Assembly (NCBI GenBank): GCA_014871385.1
Contig: CM026426.1
Coordinates: 76,683,524-76,747,523, forward strand
Length of the DNA stretch: 64,000 bases
Source of the DNA: Ceratodon purpureus
Taxonomy: Eukaryota; Streptophyta; Bryopsida; Pseudoditrichales; Ditrichaceae
Direction of reading: 5' to 3'
The notes under the pieces were generated by a model. That model saw only the letters and a list, made by a program, of their open reading frames with translations, made no database searches and was not told where the DNA came from. Position 1 is the stretch's first letter. Each line of letters opens with the position of its first letter. Of this stretch, positions 22,605 to 35,469 are shown one piece after another. The position numbers were made by a program, and so were the translations under genes.

Positions 22605-25600
22605 ACAATTAGCTAATACATATTGACCAAAACTCCGTTCCTCGATTGCATGTGGCCCTTCTTTCAGGAACAATCCTTGAAAATTGGCAAGAAATACGCA
22701 TATATTTATTGCAGATACCAATACTTTGTCTTCATGGTGGTGTGTCTCCGGGACTGGTTGCTTGATTCTTTCATGCATGCTTTAACGTTCAGCTTTATCA
22801 AAGTAAATTCTCTATTAGAGTATGGCATCTTGAACCACCAAGTTGAATAGCTTCTTGCGCATAACTATAAAAATCACCTCCAACTGCCTCTACCACGGAA
22901 GGAATATACAAAAATGGAAGAAGGAAAAATAAATAAAAATAAATAAACATAAGAAATAAAAAGTTAAAAAAATTACTTATCTGGAAGACCCATTGACATG
23001 ACCGGCCTTGTCAAGCGCTTAAAAATCATCCACATCCACTTGAGATGATTTTTCTATGTTCTTGGCACCCAGAGCATAATTTTGGCACCATATGTGCAAT
23101 ACAAGAGTTTGCATCTGCATCTTCTGCTGCCTACATTCTTGCTTAAGTTTTTTGTGAAGACTAGAATTAGTATCTTATGGTTTCCAAGCACGTGGTAGTT
23201 ATGGCATATTGTGCACTCCTTTTACCGTAGGGCCAAGTCTTTATACGTAATGCACTAGATTTTAATTTTGCTTGATTGCTATTGGAGTACTTTGCCATGT
23301 TTTGTTAGCCCATCAAGCATAGACAATCCACTCAAGGTGCCACTCACTTGCCATCACTTTGTTGCATGATGGAGAAGACTTGTACATCCCTCTACAGTGA
23401 CAACATTATTAACTAACATATCTTATAGTATCCCTATCAAACTTAACTCGCATAAATGAGTATGGATTATATCATAAAACTTAAAAATAATTATTGGTCC
23501 AAGAGGATAGATATATTAGCTGCAGATGTGAAATTTGATAAGTATTATTGATATTACTCCACTCTTCACTTTACAAACTGTCTTTGTGGCTCAAGCACCC
23601 TTCGCGCCATGTATGACATGGTTTTTATCTCCCCTATCACTGCAACTTTTATTTATTGCTTCCAACAATCTAAGATAGAACTTCATGTCAAACGGGTAGT
23701 TAGTTTAATAAAGGTTGTAACTCTTCAAAGCTTAGTCCAACACAAAGCAAATTACACACCTATCAGATGTCCATGTGATGTGTCTAGTATGCTTTTGGCA
23801 CTTAGAGCACACCATAGGCGTTCTATGCGCATGAATGGAATTGAACCTAGTGGCAAACCTCTATTATACTTCTGGTGCAAAAACTTCTAAGAATCAAGGC
23901 TTTTTGGCCAAATATGAAACAAATGGACTAGGGTCTCCCATTTAAGTGTATGGCATAGTATAATCCATCATCATTTTTGTAAGGTAAGGTGATTTGGCAT
24001 ATACTTTGTCAATGTAGGCTCACCCAAGAATTGATCTAGGACCACATTATGCTCGAGATCCCATTTGTAGCCTTCTCAAGGCTCCGCTATTTTAGGCCTG
24101 CAAAAGTCCATTCCACTTCATTGCCACACAGATAGTATGCAACATGTTAGTCCACCAACTTCCTTTATTTCCAAGTGAAGGATTGGCTGTAAAGGCCCAT
24201 GGGTATTGTCTAGACTTATAGCATCCTTCCCCTCTCTTCTCCTTCCGATATCTGCTCCACAACCATAAATCTAAAACTAACAAAATGTGACAAGAACTTG
24301 AGTTTTTAATAAAGTTTGTACTAATTTCTGACATTTCTTCTACTCATTGCTCGTCTTTCACCGCTCACAGCTCATTGCTCATTTTTCATAGCTCACCGGC
24401 TAGACACGCTTCGACAAAGTGCAAGGCATGACACTAAAGTGTGCAAGGACGACTACAAGGGGCCGACATTCTTTGGTTCATTTACATTAATATGTCCTGT
24501 CTGAGTGTAGTTTGGGCGTCTCTAGTGACATTGATTTCCACATTTGTAATACTATGGAAGCCATTGTCAGCAACATAACCAATATGACTTCCTTCACCCA
24601 CTAAACTACATATTGAATCCGAGTCTAAGCTAGTGACATTGTATTCTTCAAGGCCATCGTCGTGTGAACATCTCCACGCTACAGTAATCCTAGGGGCGTC
24701 TATCATATACTTGCGGCATCAACCAATTCAGCCAAGGCATTCAGAGCGTTGACGAACAACCTATAGCCTTGGAACATAGAAGGACCTTTCTTTGCATGCT
24801 TCCCATCCCGGGGGCTTTTGCATGGGATATTCATGGGCACGACCATGCTTGGTCTTCTTGGGGACTAGAGGAGGTTGTTAAGGTCTAGAAGAACCTTGAT
24901 CTATGGTGACAATTTATATGGAAACTGTGGAGATGCCACTCTATCTTGTAGAATTGGCTCACGGACATGCGCTAAAAATTGGCCGACGTCGGCGCCCGCC
25001 GATGAACTTCATCTGATTTTGTCAGAGTTCACAGCGGTCTTCTTCAACTCTGTAAGAGAGCCGCTAGAGCGCCTCGCCAACAATGTTTATCTTGCCTCGT
25101 AACTTCATGCAATTGGTGAATGTCCCCACTATGGTAGCTCCTCTATAGTTTAGGTGGTCAGGCCCTTTTGAATTTGCCGGCCAAGCGTTCATATTAACTA
25201 GGAGATGACCCCCAAGTTGCCATCTCTAGAAGAAAGTTGCATTCCCTGGTTGTGTCTCATATCTTTCTCCTAATTTGTAGAACAAATATTGTAAGCAAGT
25301 GGGTGCAAACATTGAGCTAAATTTTGGGTCATGTGATGTATGAGCATCTTTTCTAGAGTTTGTTGGAGTTGCATTTGAGTTTTTTGGATGTTGTTGTGGA
25401 GTTTTAAGCTCTATTGATTCCCAGATTTTTGAGATTCATGTATGTATATGGTCAGTTGTAGGTTTATGGTTTGTGAGTGAGGGGTCGAGAGGAGGTTCTC
25501 TGGACGCTACTCAATTGACCAAGTATCGTGCATAGGTTTGAGCCTTTATTCCGGTTTTGTGATTTTGGAGAGGGGTTTCAGAGAGGAGTGGTTGTCAAAG

Positions 25601-25813
25601 GTGGAGTAATGAGGAGTGAGTGCGAGGTTTTTCGATTTTTTCCTGAGAATTCGGATTGATTGCTCCACATTTGTCAAGTTCTGTGAAGTCTATGAAAATT
25701 TTGCATGGTTGAGAGAGGTCATGTGGCGGTGTGAGGGTGACGTCAAGGTGATTGAATTTGGAGTTGCAAGTTAATGACATGAAGAAGTAGGTGGAAAATT
25801 GGAGGTTTGAGCT
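22605..25813. other. Intergenic DNA, no recognisable gene
   Basis: AT-rich to mixed sequence with short ORFs on both strands and no domain pattern. A run of CTCATTGCTC-like repeats is at about 24345-24400. Nothing here supports a gene or RNA call. Confidence 0.45.
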
Positions 25814-26758
25814 ATGAACTGCTTTCTGGGTTTTAAGATGAAAACACAGAGTTCTCGATATTCCGCTCCGGCATCTTCTGTTCTACTTTCTTCCATTTTC
25901 GTTGAATCTATTCATATTTGTTATGTGTTGAGAGGTCCATCCCCTCCTCCGCCACGACGGGCTTTGGTTGTTGCACAAGAGCAGCATTGGAATAAAGCTG
26001 CCCTAAGGTTTTTACTGGAATACTGCAAGGAATACGTCTATGCACACAACATGGTCACCATGTGATTATATTAGTGGGGACGGGTGCACAAGGTGCTGAT
26101 TGTGCAGTTGCCTTAGGAGTCTCGGCGTAAGGTGAAGTCCTTATCAAACAAGTGAGAGATGTTGCCGAGCACTTATTCCAAGATCAAAAAATTGAGTAAA
26201 CAAGTGCAAGTGTGCAAGACGATGGTGCAAAATTCATGAAGTACGATCAGATTGATGAGATTTTTCAGTCTTACTTGGAAGGCCAATGGTGTTCCAAGAG
26301 CAATGGACCACAGGGTGCTTGTGTTTGGCCTTGGAGCTTCCACCGGTTTGATAGATGTTTGGGAGGAAGCAAACGGAGATAGTGAGCCATCTTGGGCGCA
26401 CTCACCGCAGTACAACAATTTAAAAGTGTCTAGAGGAGCTGACCAATAGAGAAACGAGTCCATTCCACAAACACGAGCAGCAAAGTTACATGGCGTTTTG
26501 AAGAAAGGTACTAATTCCAAACCAACAAAATGGGCTAGGGTTGATAGGAGTTTTATGGATTCATTGTATGGACTCGCAGATTCTACTGCTGAGATAGAAC
26601 GGTTGAGAATCAAAGCTACACTAACAATGCAAAAAGAAAATTTAATGGAACGCCAAGAAAACAGACAATTGGAACTTGAAATGTCCCGATTGCAATAGGC
26701 TAGCAGGGAAAGGATGGCTACTATGTTTCAGAATTTGTTAGAAAAACCTCTCAATGTA
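25814..26758 (+). pseudogene. Possible trihelix/Myb-SANT-like DNA-binding protein relic
   Basis: Plus-strand text in more than one frame shows HWNKAALRFLLEYCKEYV, then KFMKYDQIDEIFQSYL, and finally a Ser-to-Lys-rich segment ending in a predicted helix with heptad character (STAEIERLRIKATLTMQ, then RQLELEMSRLQ, about 26580-26696). That order (tryptophan-bearing helical domain, spacer, C-terminal coiled coil) resembles trihelix-like proteins, including the partner proteins of PIF/Harbinger transposons. Frameshifts and stops occur between the blocks. It is not contiguous with the Harbinger relic at 5.3 kb, and the assignment rests on weak pattern only. Confidence 0.33.
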
Positions 26759-26807
26759 AACCTTAGTGATAGATTGATGCCAATGAAGCTTTGGTATTTG
26801 TTTGTAG

Positions 26808-26957
26808 CACTACAACAAAGCTTTGGACGTGGGAATGTGCCAGGGTGGTAAATGGGAGCAAAGTCCACGGGAGCGAGGGGTCCCGACGAAGGAGGAACTT
26901 GCTGACCAATCGAGTGCTCTTATTCTCTAAAGTTACCCTGTAGTGCGATTTGTAGTG
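26808..26957. mobile_element. Putative CACTA-type MITE, 150 bp
   Basis: The segment starts CACTACAA (26808) and ends TTGTAGTG (26957), 8-bp inverted repeats of the CACTA class. It is flanked by the trinucleotide TAG on both sides (26805-26807, 26958-26960), matching the 3-bp CACTA duplication. It is short, so chance is not excluded. Confidence 0.42.
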
Positions 26958-26960
26958 TAG

Positions 26961-28300
26961 AGTGAAAGCTAGAATTCTATCTTTTCCCTTGGCGTGATGA
27001 GGTGGCATTACTGCGTTGTTTTAGGCTTTTACTACCCTTCCCAAATGTTCACTGTTTTGAAAAAAATACTTTGTGATGGTAAACATCTAATCCAATTGCA
27101 TAAACCTTTTCCTTTTCTACAAAATAGATGTGCATCTCTTTATACATAGAATGTTTATAACAAAGTGAAACAATAGAGGGCTATATTGATAGTATACATG
27201 TAATGAATCCTGTCCCTAGACTATTCCTCTAGCGACTCCATCATCTTCAAGACTACCAAAACGTAAATGGATAAGTTCAAAGAAAGAGGGGCTTTTCACT
27301 ACAAGTGTTGGTAACATGTTTAGAGTTTTGTTTTCAGAACATGTTCTTTAAGTTTTGAAAGGGAAACGTCTACAGCTGCAAGACGGTCTTAGATAGCATG
27401 ATTAGCAATGCAATCTTGAAAATTGAAAAACTAGTAACCTAGTCGCTTCGACTCATTCACAACACCGAGATCATTTTGATGAGACAACGACTCTGCAAAA
27501 TCCCCAATCACCCATTATGATCACTGAAAGACTAACAAGGCTGTATGTTTTCATAATGATTACTTTATTCATACCCTGAATCGGGTCTCTCTAATTACCC
27601 CTTATGAGCCTTGGACCTAGCCCGCACGCCGGCTGGGGCAGCGCCTTGCTCCCCGTCCCTTTATGTTCCCCGATCCTTCCCATTCGCCGACTTTGCGCGA
27701 CCCCGAGGTTGCCCGTGGAGCTCCAGTTGCCCGCGATGGCCCGGCTCCCTCGCTCGCTTGGCCATCCACCCGGGCAAATTTCTCATCCCCTCTTCCCCGT
27801 TGTTGTCGCTTATGTCGTGCACCATCCACCCCGCTCAACCTGCACGTTGTCATCTCTGCCAACGAGCTGCGTTTCTCCCAAGTTGTGTTTTTTGCGAGCA
27901 TCGTCAATGAAGGACAGGCTATGGCGTGGTCAGAACATTAGGGTCGGAGGAAGGCTGCCGCGGCTTGTTGTCGACATCTTTGTTTATTGTGTGGAGGTCT
28001 TGGGATTTATGGTGTATAGAGGCAAAGTTTAGGTGATTGGGGTGGTTGGGATTGGGGGAGAAGTTTGGGTTTTGGCGGTTTTGTTGGAGGGATTGCTACT
28101 GCTGTGCGAGGGGAGCGGCAAGTGATTAGGGTGGTCTAAGCCGTGACTTTGGGGCTATCACGGCGCAAGGTATCATCTCCGCAGAAGCAAAGGAAGGAGG
28201 TGAAGGTTGCGGCGTTGCCTGTCCGAGGTTGGAGCTTCATTGTCGGCAAGGCAAAGCCAGCTGTCGACTCCAATGGCCTCTCTCACTGCGCTGATAAGTT
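26961..28300. other. Intergenic DNA with a GC-rich patch (27600-28300)
   Basis: The first 640 bp are AT-rich without motif. From about 27600 composition shifts to clearly GC-rich and both strands stay open for about 90-140 codons (plus 27604-28032, minus 27617-27907). Open frames on both strands are expected from high GC, and the Pro/Ser/Arg-rich translations show no domain, so I do not call a gene. The patch could be a CpG-rich promoter remnant or a TE fragment. Confidence 0.4.
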
Positions 28301-28806
28301 CCTTCAGACCGTGTCTTTGTAGTTTTTTTTTGGGACCTCTATTAAGGGACCTCCTTTCTTCGCTCCTATAGAGGTGATGTAGTGAGAGGGTCCCAGGATG
28401 ATTTCATCACAAGCAGCTTTAGTAGAATTTAAAATGTATAATATGGGTAAAACCTCTGAGATGATAATGTTATAAGCATTAAAAATAGGTCTATTAGAAT
28501 TAAATTTGATAAACAGGGTATACCAAAATGGAAGAGCCCGTCTCTTATTAAACTTTTTTGTCAAAAAATCTGTAGGGACATCTTCAATTGCAATAACCGG
28601 TTTCAATCTTATTAGCCCAAACTCAAACACTGTCCAGTACAAGCATAATACTAACAGTAAGTAAGGACAATAGATTAGTGTAAACCGTTTGAAACGCATT
28701 AGTGAGCCACCTGTATTTCTTCTTGTAAAGTTTGTACAATGCCAGGAAATATGGCAAGGCATTAAACACACGAGGAGCTTCAGGGAGTTGCTCAATGATG
28801 TTTGAT

Positions 28807-28945
28807 TTGATCATTAGGAGAAAAATGAGCTCAAAATAAGGCCGTGTAAGCCTGCCCTTTCTAGGTGAACTCCCTACTTTGGGCACCTCTGCCGCTGGCA
28901 GCGGATGCCAGAGTTGCTGCCCGCACAGAACTGCGTGGCGCACTC
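28807..28945 (-). mobile_element. 3' part of a SINE-like element, minus copy
   Basis: Its tail (28807-28860) is the reverse complement of the tail at about 29160-29217: both share CATTAGGAGAAAAAT and an AAGGCC-TGTAAGC block, with about 80% identity over 50 bp. No box B is visible, so the head is missing or diverged. Confidence 0.4.
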
Positions 28946-28969
28946 ACAACAAAGGTCCTCGGAATATTA

Positions 28970-29217
28970 GGTGAGACATGAATGCCTCGGCTCTGGCTTT
29001 GGTCCCAAGTGGGCAGGTTGTGTCAGCCCGACACTGTAGATGTGCCCTCCACACGCCTCCCTCGGAGGTCATTGGTTCGAGCCCCCGTGGCGGTTGCTGG
29101 CACCACGGTGGCACCTCACATGCCATGTCAAAAAGTACGCGGGCAGCGCCCGTTTTTTTCTCTCACGTGCCGCTTACATGGCCTTTTTGTAACCTGATTT
29201 TTCTCCTAATGCTTATC
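28970..29217 (+). mobile_element. SINE-like element, plus copy
   Basis: It contains a box-B match GGTTCGAGCCCC (29074-29085) and a weaker box-A-like TGGTCCCAAGTGG (29000-29012), 61 bp apart, then a GC-rich body and a tail ending ATTTTTCTCCTAATG. The shared tail with the inverted copy at 28807 supports a repeated family. Together the two copies interrupt the Penelope-like relic. Confidence 0.45.
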
Positions 29218-30585
29218 AAAAACAGAAGTAGGTAAATTCCATACTCGGTTACTCATGCATGGAGTAAAATTGTCACTTGACAAACGATGAAACGCTTGCA
29301 AGCGGATGTGCTTGATGCACATGAAGCATGGGTTATTTGCTGCCTTATCCAATCCCCCAAAAAAAAAGATGATTCAGAAGCCAATTCATCTCATATCTCA
29401 CAGCGGGGAGTGAAAACAAAGCACGATCTGAGAATTTAAAGCCAAACTTATTGGCTCAACATGCCTAGTGGATCTTCTCTGAACAAAGTAATTGACAAAA
29501 ATCCAGTGTAGGTTGAAATTCGAGTCCAAAGCTCTCTAAATGCTACAGGTGAAATAACCGAGTAAAAGCATCAAAAACAACCCTAATAGCTTGCTTAACA
29601 TCAATAGGAGACAATGGAATATGATTTAGACTAGGACTAATAGTTGTATGCAACAGAGGATGCTGAATGATATTTAGATCCATAGAGCGTACATGAGGAG
29701 AGTGCTTAGAAAAATCAGAACTTTCATAGGCTGTAAGAGGATCCTGAAAACTATGAAAGCGTGTAGCTAAGCTACAAAGCCATGAGTCATTAGAATCCAA
29801 CAAGTGTATAAAAGAAAAATGAGTAAATACATCTAAAGGTCTATAAAAGTAAGTGGACAAGTTTCTATCGTAAGACCACAAGAAAGCTATATTGTCCATA
29901 TTTATTTGTTTAGATAACCCAGAATAAGAGAAGACTTCCCTAAAAGTTTGCCGAAGATTGATCCATTCCATTGCACAACTGCAATAGAATATTGGTAAGT
30001 ATCAGATGGATAGAGATCGAGGCTTCTATTGGAGTTGTGAAAATCCATGGACATCTTGTACAATTAACCATTCCAGAGCTTCTGGCACACGATATCAGAC
30101 ATTTTCAGTTATCCGTAGAATCCCAATCAAGGAACCTTCCTTTCGTAGACAGACGCTCCACCTTTGAAAAAGAAGTTGTAGCTGCCTCATCTTGCGATGG
30201 AGTGGAAGAGATAACTTGATAACGTGACTAACTGACTGTGATGGCACGAGTATCCAGTGAGAGGGTTCCAAATTCACGAGGTGAATGAGAAGAATTCCTA
30301 TAAGCACAACCGGTCATCATCAAAGCTTCATTTGGGTTAGGAGGATTAGAAGCTCCTCCAACACATGGTTGCTGCCTAGCTTGCTGTCCACCTTAGTGTG
30401 GCTGTCTATATCGACGATTATATCCACCCGGCCTCCTTGAGTTGTATGACGCTGGCCACTACGTCGGAGTGGTGGAGTAGATGAATCCTCCTCTAGACGA
30501 GCATGAGCATTGATGTTAATAGATTTCCGTTGCCTCTTGTGAGAGCTACTAGAAACTGTTGTTCCAGGGTTAGGAGCTGAAAAGA

Positions 30586-30619
30586 ATGATGTTATATGTT
30601 ATTTTATATATAACATCAT
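30586..30619. repeat. Perfect 12-bp-arm palindrome
   Basis: ATGATGTTATAT (30586-30597) and ATATAACATCAT (30608-30619) are exact reverse complements around a 10-nt AT-rich loop. It could be a foldback TE footprint or a chance AT-rich hairpin. Confidence 0.8.
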
Positions 30620-30680
30620 CCTTGTAGTCTTTAGAAAAATCAAATTTGTATGAACAACAAAGATATGGTCTTGGACAATT

Positions 30681-31590
30681 TTATATAGCAGAGGAATATT
30701 TTGAAATTTGTCCATAATTTTTATGGAGAGATTGCTTCGTGAGAATACTCATGTCAGGAGAGCCACATTTCTTATTGTCAAATAAGAAAAGTGGAAAAGC
30801 TCCCGGGATAGGCAATCCTTCACGCAAGATTACAGTGGCATAAATTGCATTTGCCTTGAGTGGTGCAACTTCGGTAGGTTGCATATTAGTCCAAGTCTTC
30901 TACATCGGAATTGAAATAAGAGCCAACAGATTAATGTTGGGCAAACCCCATGAATGATGGGATTTTTCAGCAACCTGAGCTTCAATAGTCCGTGATGGAG
31001 TAAAAGGAACAACAAGTCCCTTATCAGAAGCCATAAGCAGAGCCAGATCCTTCTTAGCTTGCAAAGACTGAATAGAATCAACAAGATCCTCAAGTGGAGC
31101 CACTTGAGCAGGAGCAATATTTAAACCGCTCAGAAAAGGATGGTTAGAAGTAGGTGCACGGTTAGAAGCAGTGGTAGATTTATGAGCACCTTCATGCGGA
31201 TTAGCAGCTTTCGTCACTTTATCAACTAGAACAACATCCTTCTCTGCCTGGGCAAGCTTTCTTAGCTTCAACGTCAAGCATTTCAGCAAGCTTTGATTGC
31301 GCAATACGAAGTTGCCTAAGAGCCTTATCTTTTGAATCTCAAATCACCAAGTTCAAGATCAACGTCCATAAAGACAAGTCAAGGGTAGTCACTAGTAAAG
31401 ATGCGTGCTCACCATCATCATCACAGTCCAATAATGCAGCCCGGTCTTGTTCATTAACAAATGCGTGGATTGTAGGAGACTTCATCGAAGCAAGAGTAGC
31501 TTGTACAGCCGGAGCAGGTGCAGGTAACGGGTCTCCATAACCAAGGGCAACAAGATCAGATGCCGATTGAACATTACCAGAAGCTCCCAT
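30681..31590 (-). pseudogene. Unrecognised minus-strand ORF remnants upstream of the retroelement relic
   Basis: Minus-strand frames 31590-31339, 31304-30900 and 30884-30681 follow one another with frameshifts and encode Ala/Leu/Lys-rich text (VDSIQSLQAKKDLALLM and a SHHSWGLPNINLL block). Position and orientation suggest the N-terminal ORF of the same Penelope-like retroelement. No motif identifies it, and it might be a separate gene fragment. Confidence 0.3.
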
Positions 31591-31676
31591 GTTCTTCCAT
31601 ACAAGCCAATGTCAAGAAGATGTTGATAAGAAAGAAAATGGTAGAAGTTTACCACTTCTACGTGGATATATGGCAA

Positions 31677-34600
31677 AGAGAGATAGACAGTCTTTTCAGT
31701 CTTTACACCTCAGATCAAGGCATTTTCTTCACCTATCAACCATCCTAAAATTGTCATGTAAGATTCAATATGCCAATATTAAAAAGAAAATTTAATTCAA
31801 AATCCATATCATTTGAGTCATGATAAACATGTATTCAGAAAGCTAAATGGATAAAATAAATAAAACATTTCTCAAAACTAATAATTAGAGAAATCATTAT
31901 CAATAGCAAATAGGAACAAGTAGGAAAAAAGAAAGGCTGCCATAATTGAAGCGCAATGCTCCAATCTTAGGAAGTCACGCCTCACTTGTGCCCATGCCAC
32001 CTCAACATATAAAAATAAGTTAGAGGACGTACACAAGGTGTCTACAGCGTGGCTTCTGGTTGTTATCCCTGTCAAAGTTGAAAAACATGCACTCAAAATA
32101 GCAAAATCCTTGCGGAAATTTGGAAAATTAAAAAAACTTTCTTCCACAACAACAGTCCGTCCAACTCTCAATAACATACACACAAACAACAAGTAATAGA
32201 ACCTGAGATGCAGGAACGGAATCCATAGCAAGAGTGAAATAACTCCAAGCGTAAAACAATTTGTACTAAATCTGGTTAAAGTAATTTTAGTAATTTTGAG
32301 CACACTGTTGACAAGATGTCGGTGAGAGCACACTACCAACAAGGACTCGTGAAGCAAACGTCTGAGAAGCACAATAGTGTCAGTGAGAACCAAACAAGTC
32401 CAATAGGAGCAGAAAATAAGAGGTCTGATAAAAACCAGAGCACACTGCTACCTATGTATGGTAAAGCAGAAAGATCGCAAAGATAATTTTGAGAACCTAA
32501 GAACACTATAGCAAAGACACAAACAACCTTGAAACAGTATACCATAGAGAGATCAATAAAGACAACGCTGCAAAAAGGAAGCAGAAAAGCCTTGGGTCGG
32601 AAGAGTATATGCATCGATGGCCGAGGGATGAGCTCTCGACAAACTATACTTGTGCACACGGCGCCATTAATATGAAACCAGTGACAGAATGTCGAGGAGA
32701 GCTAGCTGTTGAGAAGAACTCGCAGCTAGGCACAAGAGCTCGCAGCTAAACAAATTACAAATTCAAAACAGCTGAACAAAAAGCACCGGAGAGCAACAAC
32801 AATGGAAACGGCAGCGGATTCGAGGAGGCAGAAATAAAGAATTAAGGACCAAGCAGGAGGTGATGAATAGCCCTTACAACGTCGATAAAATCCAAGGTCG
32901 ACATGATTTATACAATCACCCAAACAGAGAAAGAGATCATGATAACTGAACAATCCAGCAACCCTTGAGATGCCACGCATAATAGAAAAGGCTAACTGGG
33001 AGAGATTCTGTGAGAGATGAACAGGACAACTAGGAGAGACTTGCGAGCAAACTGATCGATGATCGTAACAGGTCGTTCTTCTAGAACCCATGCACAACCC
33101 GACAGGACAACTGCGAGAGAACTAGGTGAGCGAAAGCCTCAGAATTAATTGCATACAAAGCAAGATGATGCTGAAGTTGAAGAGTTCTGAAAGATCCTGG
33201 GCAGACCGTAAGCCATGCATGCTTAAGAAACAAGATGAAAATGATCCAGGGGCCGGATAACATGTGAGGAACTGGGGATAGATAATATATTTATATACTC
33301 CTCCGGATTAGCATTGTCCAAGCTGATACTCAATGCACTATAAATCGTCCAAGATTTCTACTGGTGCAAGTTGAAGCATGCCATGCAGTTACGCCCTGCA
33401 GCAAGTAAAAGATTTTACGGTACAGCAGTGGCTATGACCTTTTGATCTCTTCACTGACCTCAGAGAGTGAAGAGTGCAGAACTAGTAATGAGAGCTCTTT
33501 TCTTGTATGGACATTCAATCGCTAGCAATTGGTCAAATGATAATGATCATACCGCACCATGAACCTGCCCACTCATCTGCAAAATCCATCTATACTCAGT
33601 TGCAACTCCCACATCTCCGGACGCAAAAACATCATTGATTGACACCGCAGAATCTGTGTAGTTGCCTGATCGATTTTGATCGGGCAAGCTTAGAAGCTTG
33701 TTTGCATTAGATCTAGCTGAAGATTGATGCATGCTGATCAAATAATGAACTCCTCTCATTCCCGAAGGTCTTCTAACGGGCATCTAGAGATCGACCTTCA
33801 TTGCGAATTAATTGCGTGAAGATGATAATCAGCAATGCCCCTTGATGAAAATTCATAATTGGCAGAGAACAATGAGGGACAGATTGTTGTTGGATCCAAT
33901 TGCATGCACTTCAATTGGATATAAACCTCATCAGAATAAACTCATTGATCAAGACCTCAGCTCTGCTCTGCGCAGCTCAGCTGCTGCACATCATATGTAG
34001 AGATGAACAAGGTGTTCATCACAACATTATCTACATCCCGCCATGAAGCAAGGCATCCGTAATTTGTGGGTGCAAATGAAGAGTCGTGAGACTCTGGTGC
34101 TCTATTTAAAGATTGCAACTGTCCTAGGAGATCACTAGGCAAGGAGATCGCCACGCCACTAGTCCCAGGGTACGAGCAGCCTTCGAGTTAATCGAAAACA
34201 TATAACCCAAAGTAAACCACGAACAAATTCCAAAACAAAGTAATGTGAATCAAATCATGTCCAATATCCGGAATTGAAATGCAATGTGTAGATGGCGAAG
34301 AGAACGGTGACAATGGTTCCTACTAGAAACTGGCTGATACATAATTTCAATCCTTGTAACGGAGAATACTTGCATTAACCACCTGCTATGCATTGCTCTG
34401 CGAAAAATTACTAGAGAGATTTGTAACATCTGAGGTGGGAACAAACACTCTGCAAGTATAGATTATAATTTCCTCAAATCGTGCTTGTTTGATGCAAAAC
34501 GTCAGTCAAGCAAAATCCATTTGGCCATGAACAACATGAAGTTCGTTGATTATTAGGTAAAGGCGTCCGTACTCATGTCATGGACTAAATGTGCAATGGT

Positions 34601-35349
34601 AAAACAACACAGAACATGCAGAGAGTTGCACATTTTTATAGGTGCATATGCAGAGCCGCATTAGTTCAAGGTAAATTTTGGGATCATAAGATCAAAACAA
34701 CGTTCCCAAATTTTTTGGAGCACTTACATATGGTGTTCTTTGGGCTATTGAAATTAGAAACAAAACCAAAATTACGGCCAGTAAAGAAGCGATCATAAGA
34801 TCAAAAAGTTACAGTCCATAATGCTATTGTCTGCAGAGATTGTGAATAAATGAGACAAAGATTTTGGTCATAAAACAGAGAGGGAGAAGGAGAGAGCGAG
34901 GGGGAGGGGGAGGGGGAGGGATATCCATTGGCAAGTGCAAGAAGCAGCTCAACAACTACATGTATGTATGCTAATTGATGGGTGGCTGTGCAGCAGCGAG
35001 AGAGAACAACACGAACTTGGGCAGATGCAAGACTTATGCGAGGAACAACGGGGGAAGAAGGGGCAAGAAGCTGCTCAAGAAGGAAGCGCTGGACACCCTA
35101 TCATGTCGGCTATTACCTTGGAGGTATTAGTGAACATGAGTGCTCCAAGACCCCAACCCACATCAATTATCCCTTGATTTCCATGATACGTGGACCATTC
35201 GACGGGAAGTGCGTACAAATCCCACCATTCTATTCCATCCACAATATACCCGGTCATGTTGGTTCCCTCGATTCCTCGAGATCCAATCCTCCTACAAGTC
35301 CACATGGATCAGTCAACTGTTAGACACTCTTTCCCGCGCTGATAGGCTA
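31677..35349. other. Intergenic DNA; no recognisable gene
   Basis: The minus strand has several ORFs of 60-171 codons (for example 32393-31878), but their translations are Leu/Phe/Cys/Ser-rich without motif and look like A/G-rich non-coding DNA read backwards. A purine-rich tract with (GGGGGA)n lies at 34881-34920. The left end of the older Ty3/gypsy element must fall in or before 35350 but I could not find its 5' LTR here. Confidence 0.45.
34881..34920. repeat. Purine-rich (GGGGGA)n tract
   Basis: A 40-bp G/A-only run apart from one C, including three GAGGGGG-type units. It is capable of forming triplex or G-quadruplex structure in principle. Confidence 0.9.
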
Positions 35350-35469
35350 CAATGCAGTTGAAATCCCAAGCTGTACTCAACCCAAACCTAATGCCTCACT
35401 ACCGTATCCTACTGCATCAGTGGTGCAGCCTGCTCTGCTACTGCTTGTTTGTACCACATATTTTACATC

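Larger units (their letters stand above)
28306..29971 (-). pseudogene. Penelope-like retroelement relic (reverse-transcriptase region)
   Basis: Reading the minus strand from 29971 down, three blocks lie in the expected order. First, 29971-29543 encodes 142 residues with SLNHIPLSPIDVKQAIRV near its end. Then about 29360-29250 gives GLDKAANNPCFMCIKHIRL. After the SINE-like insertions, 28806-28623 gives ALPYFLALYKLYKKKYRWL. A DK-x-x-N...C motif followed by a PYF...K-Y/H-K...YRW motif is the layout of the early reverse-transcriptase motifs of Penelope-like elements. Catalytic YxDD and an endonuclease are not visible. Several frameshifts make it inactive. A non-LTR (LINE) origin is the alternative. 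Confidence 0.5.

Noticed and set aside
27604..28032. 142-codon plus-strand ORF and its 96-codon antisense partner
   Set aside because: GC-rich sequence is open on both strands; translations are Pro/Arg/Ser-rich without any domain.
31878..32393. 171-codon minus-strand ORF with hydrophobic stretches
   Set aside because: Looks like a membrane protein at first, but composition is generic Leu/Phe/Ser from A-rich plus-strand DNA, with no start context or neighbours to support it.
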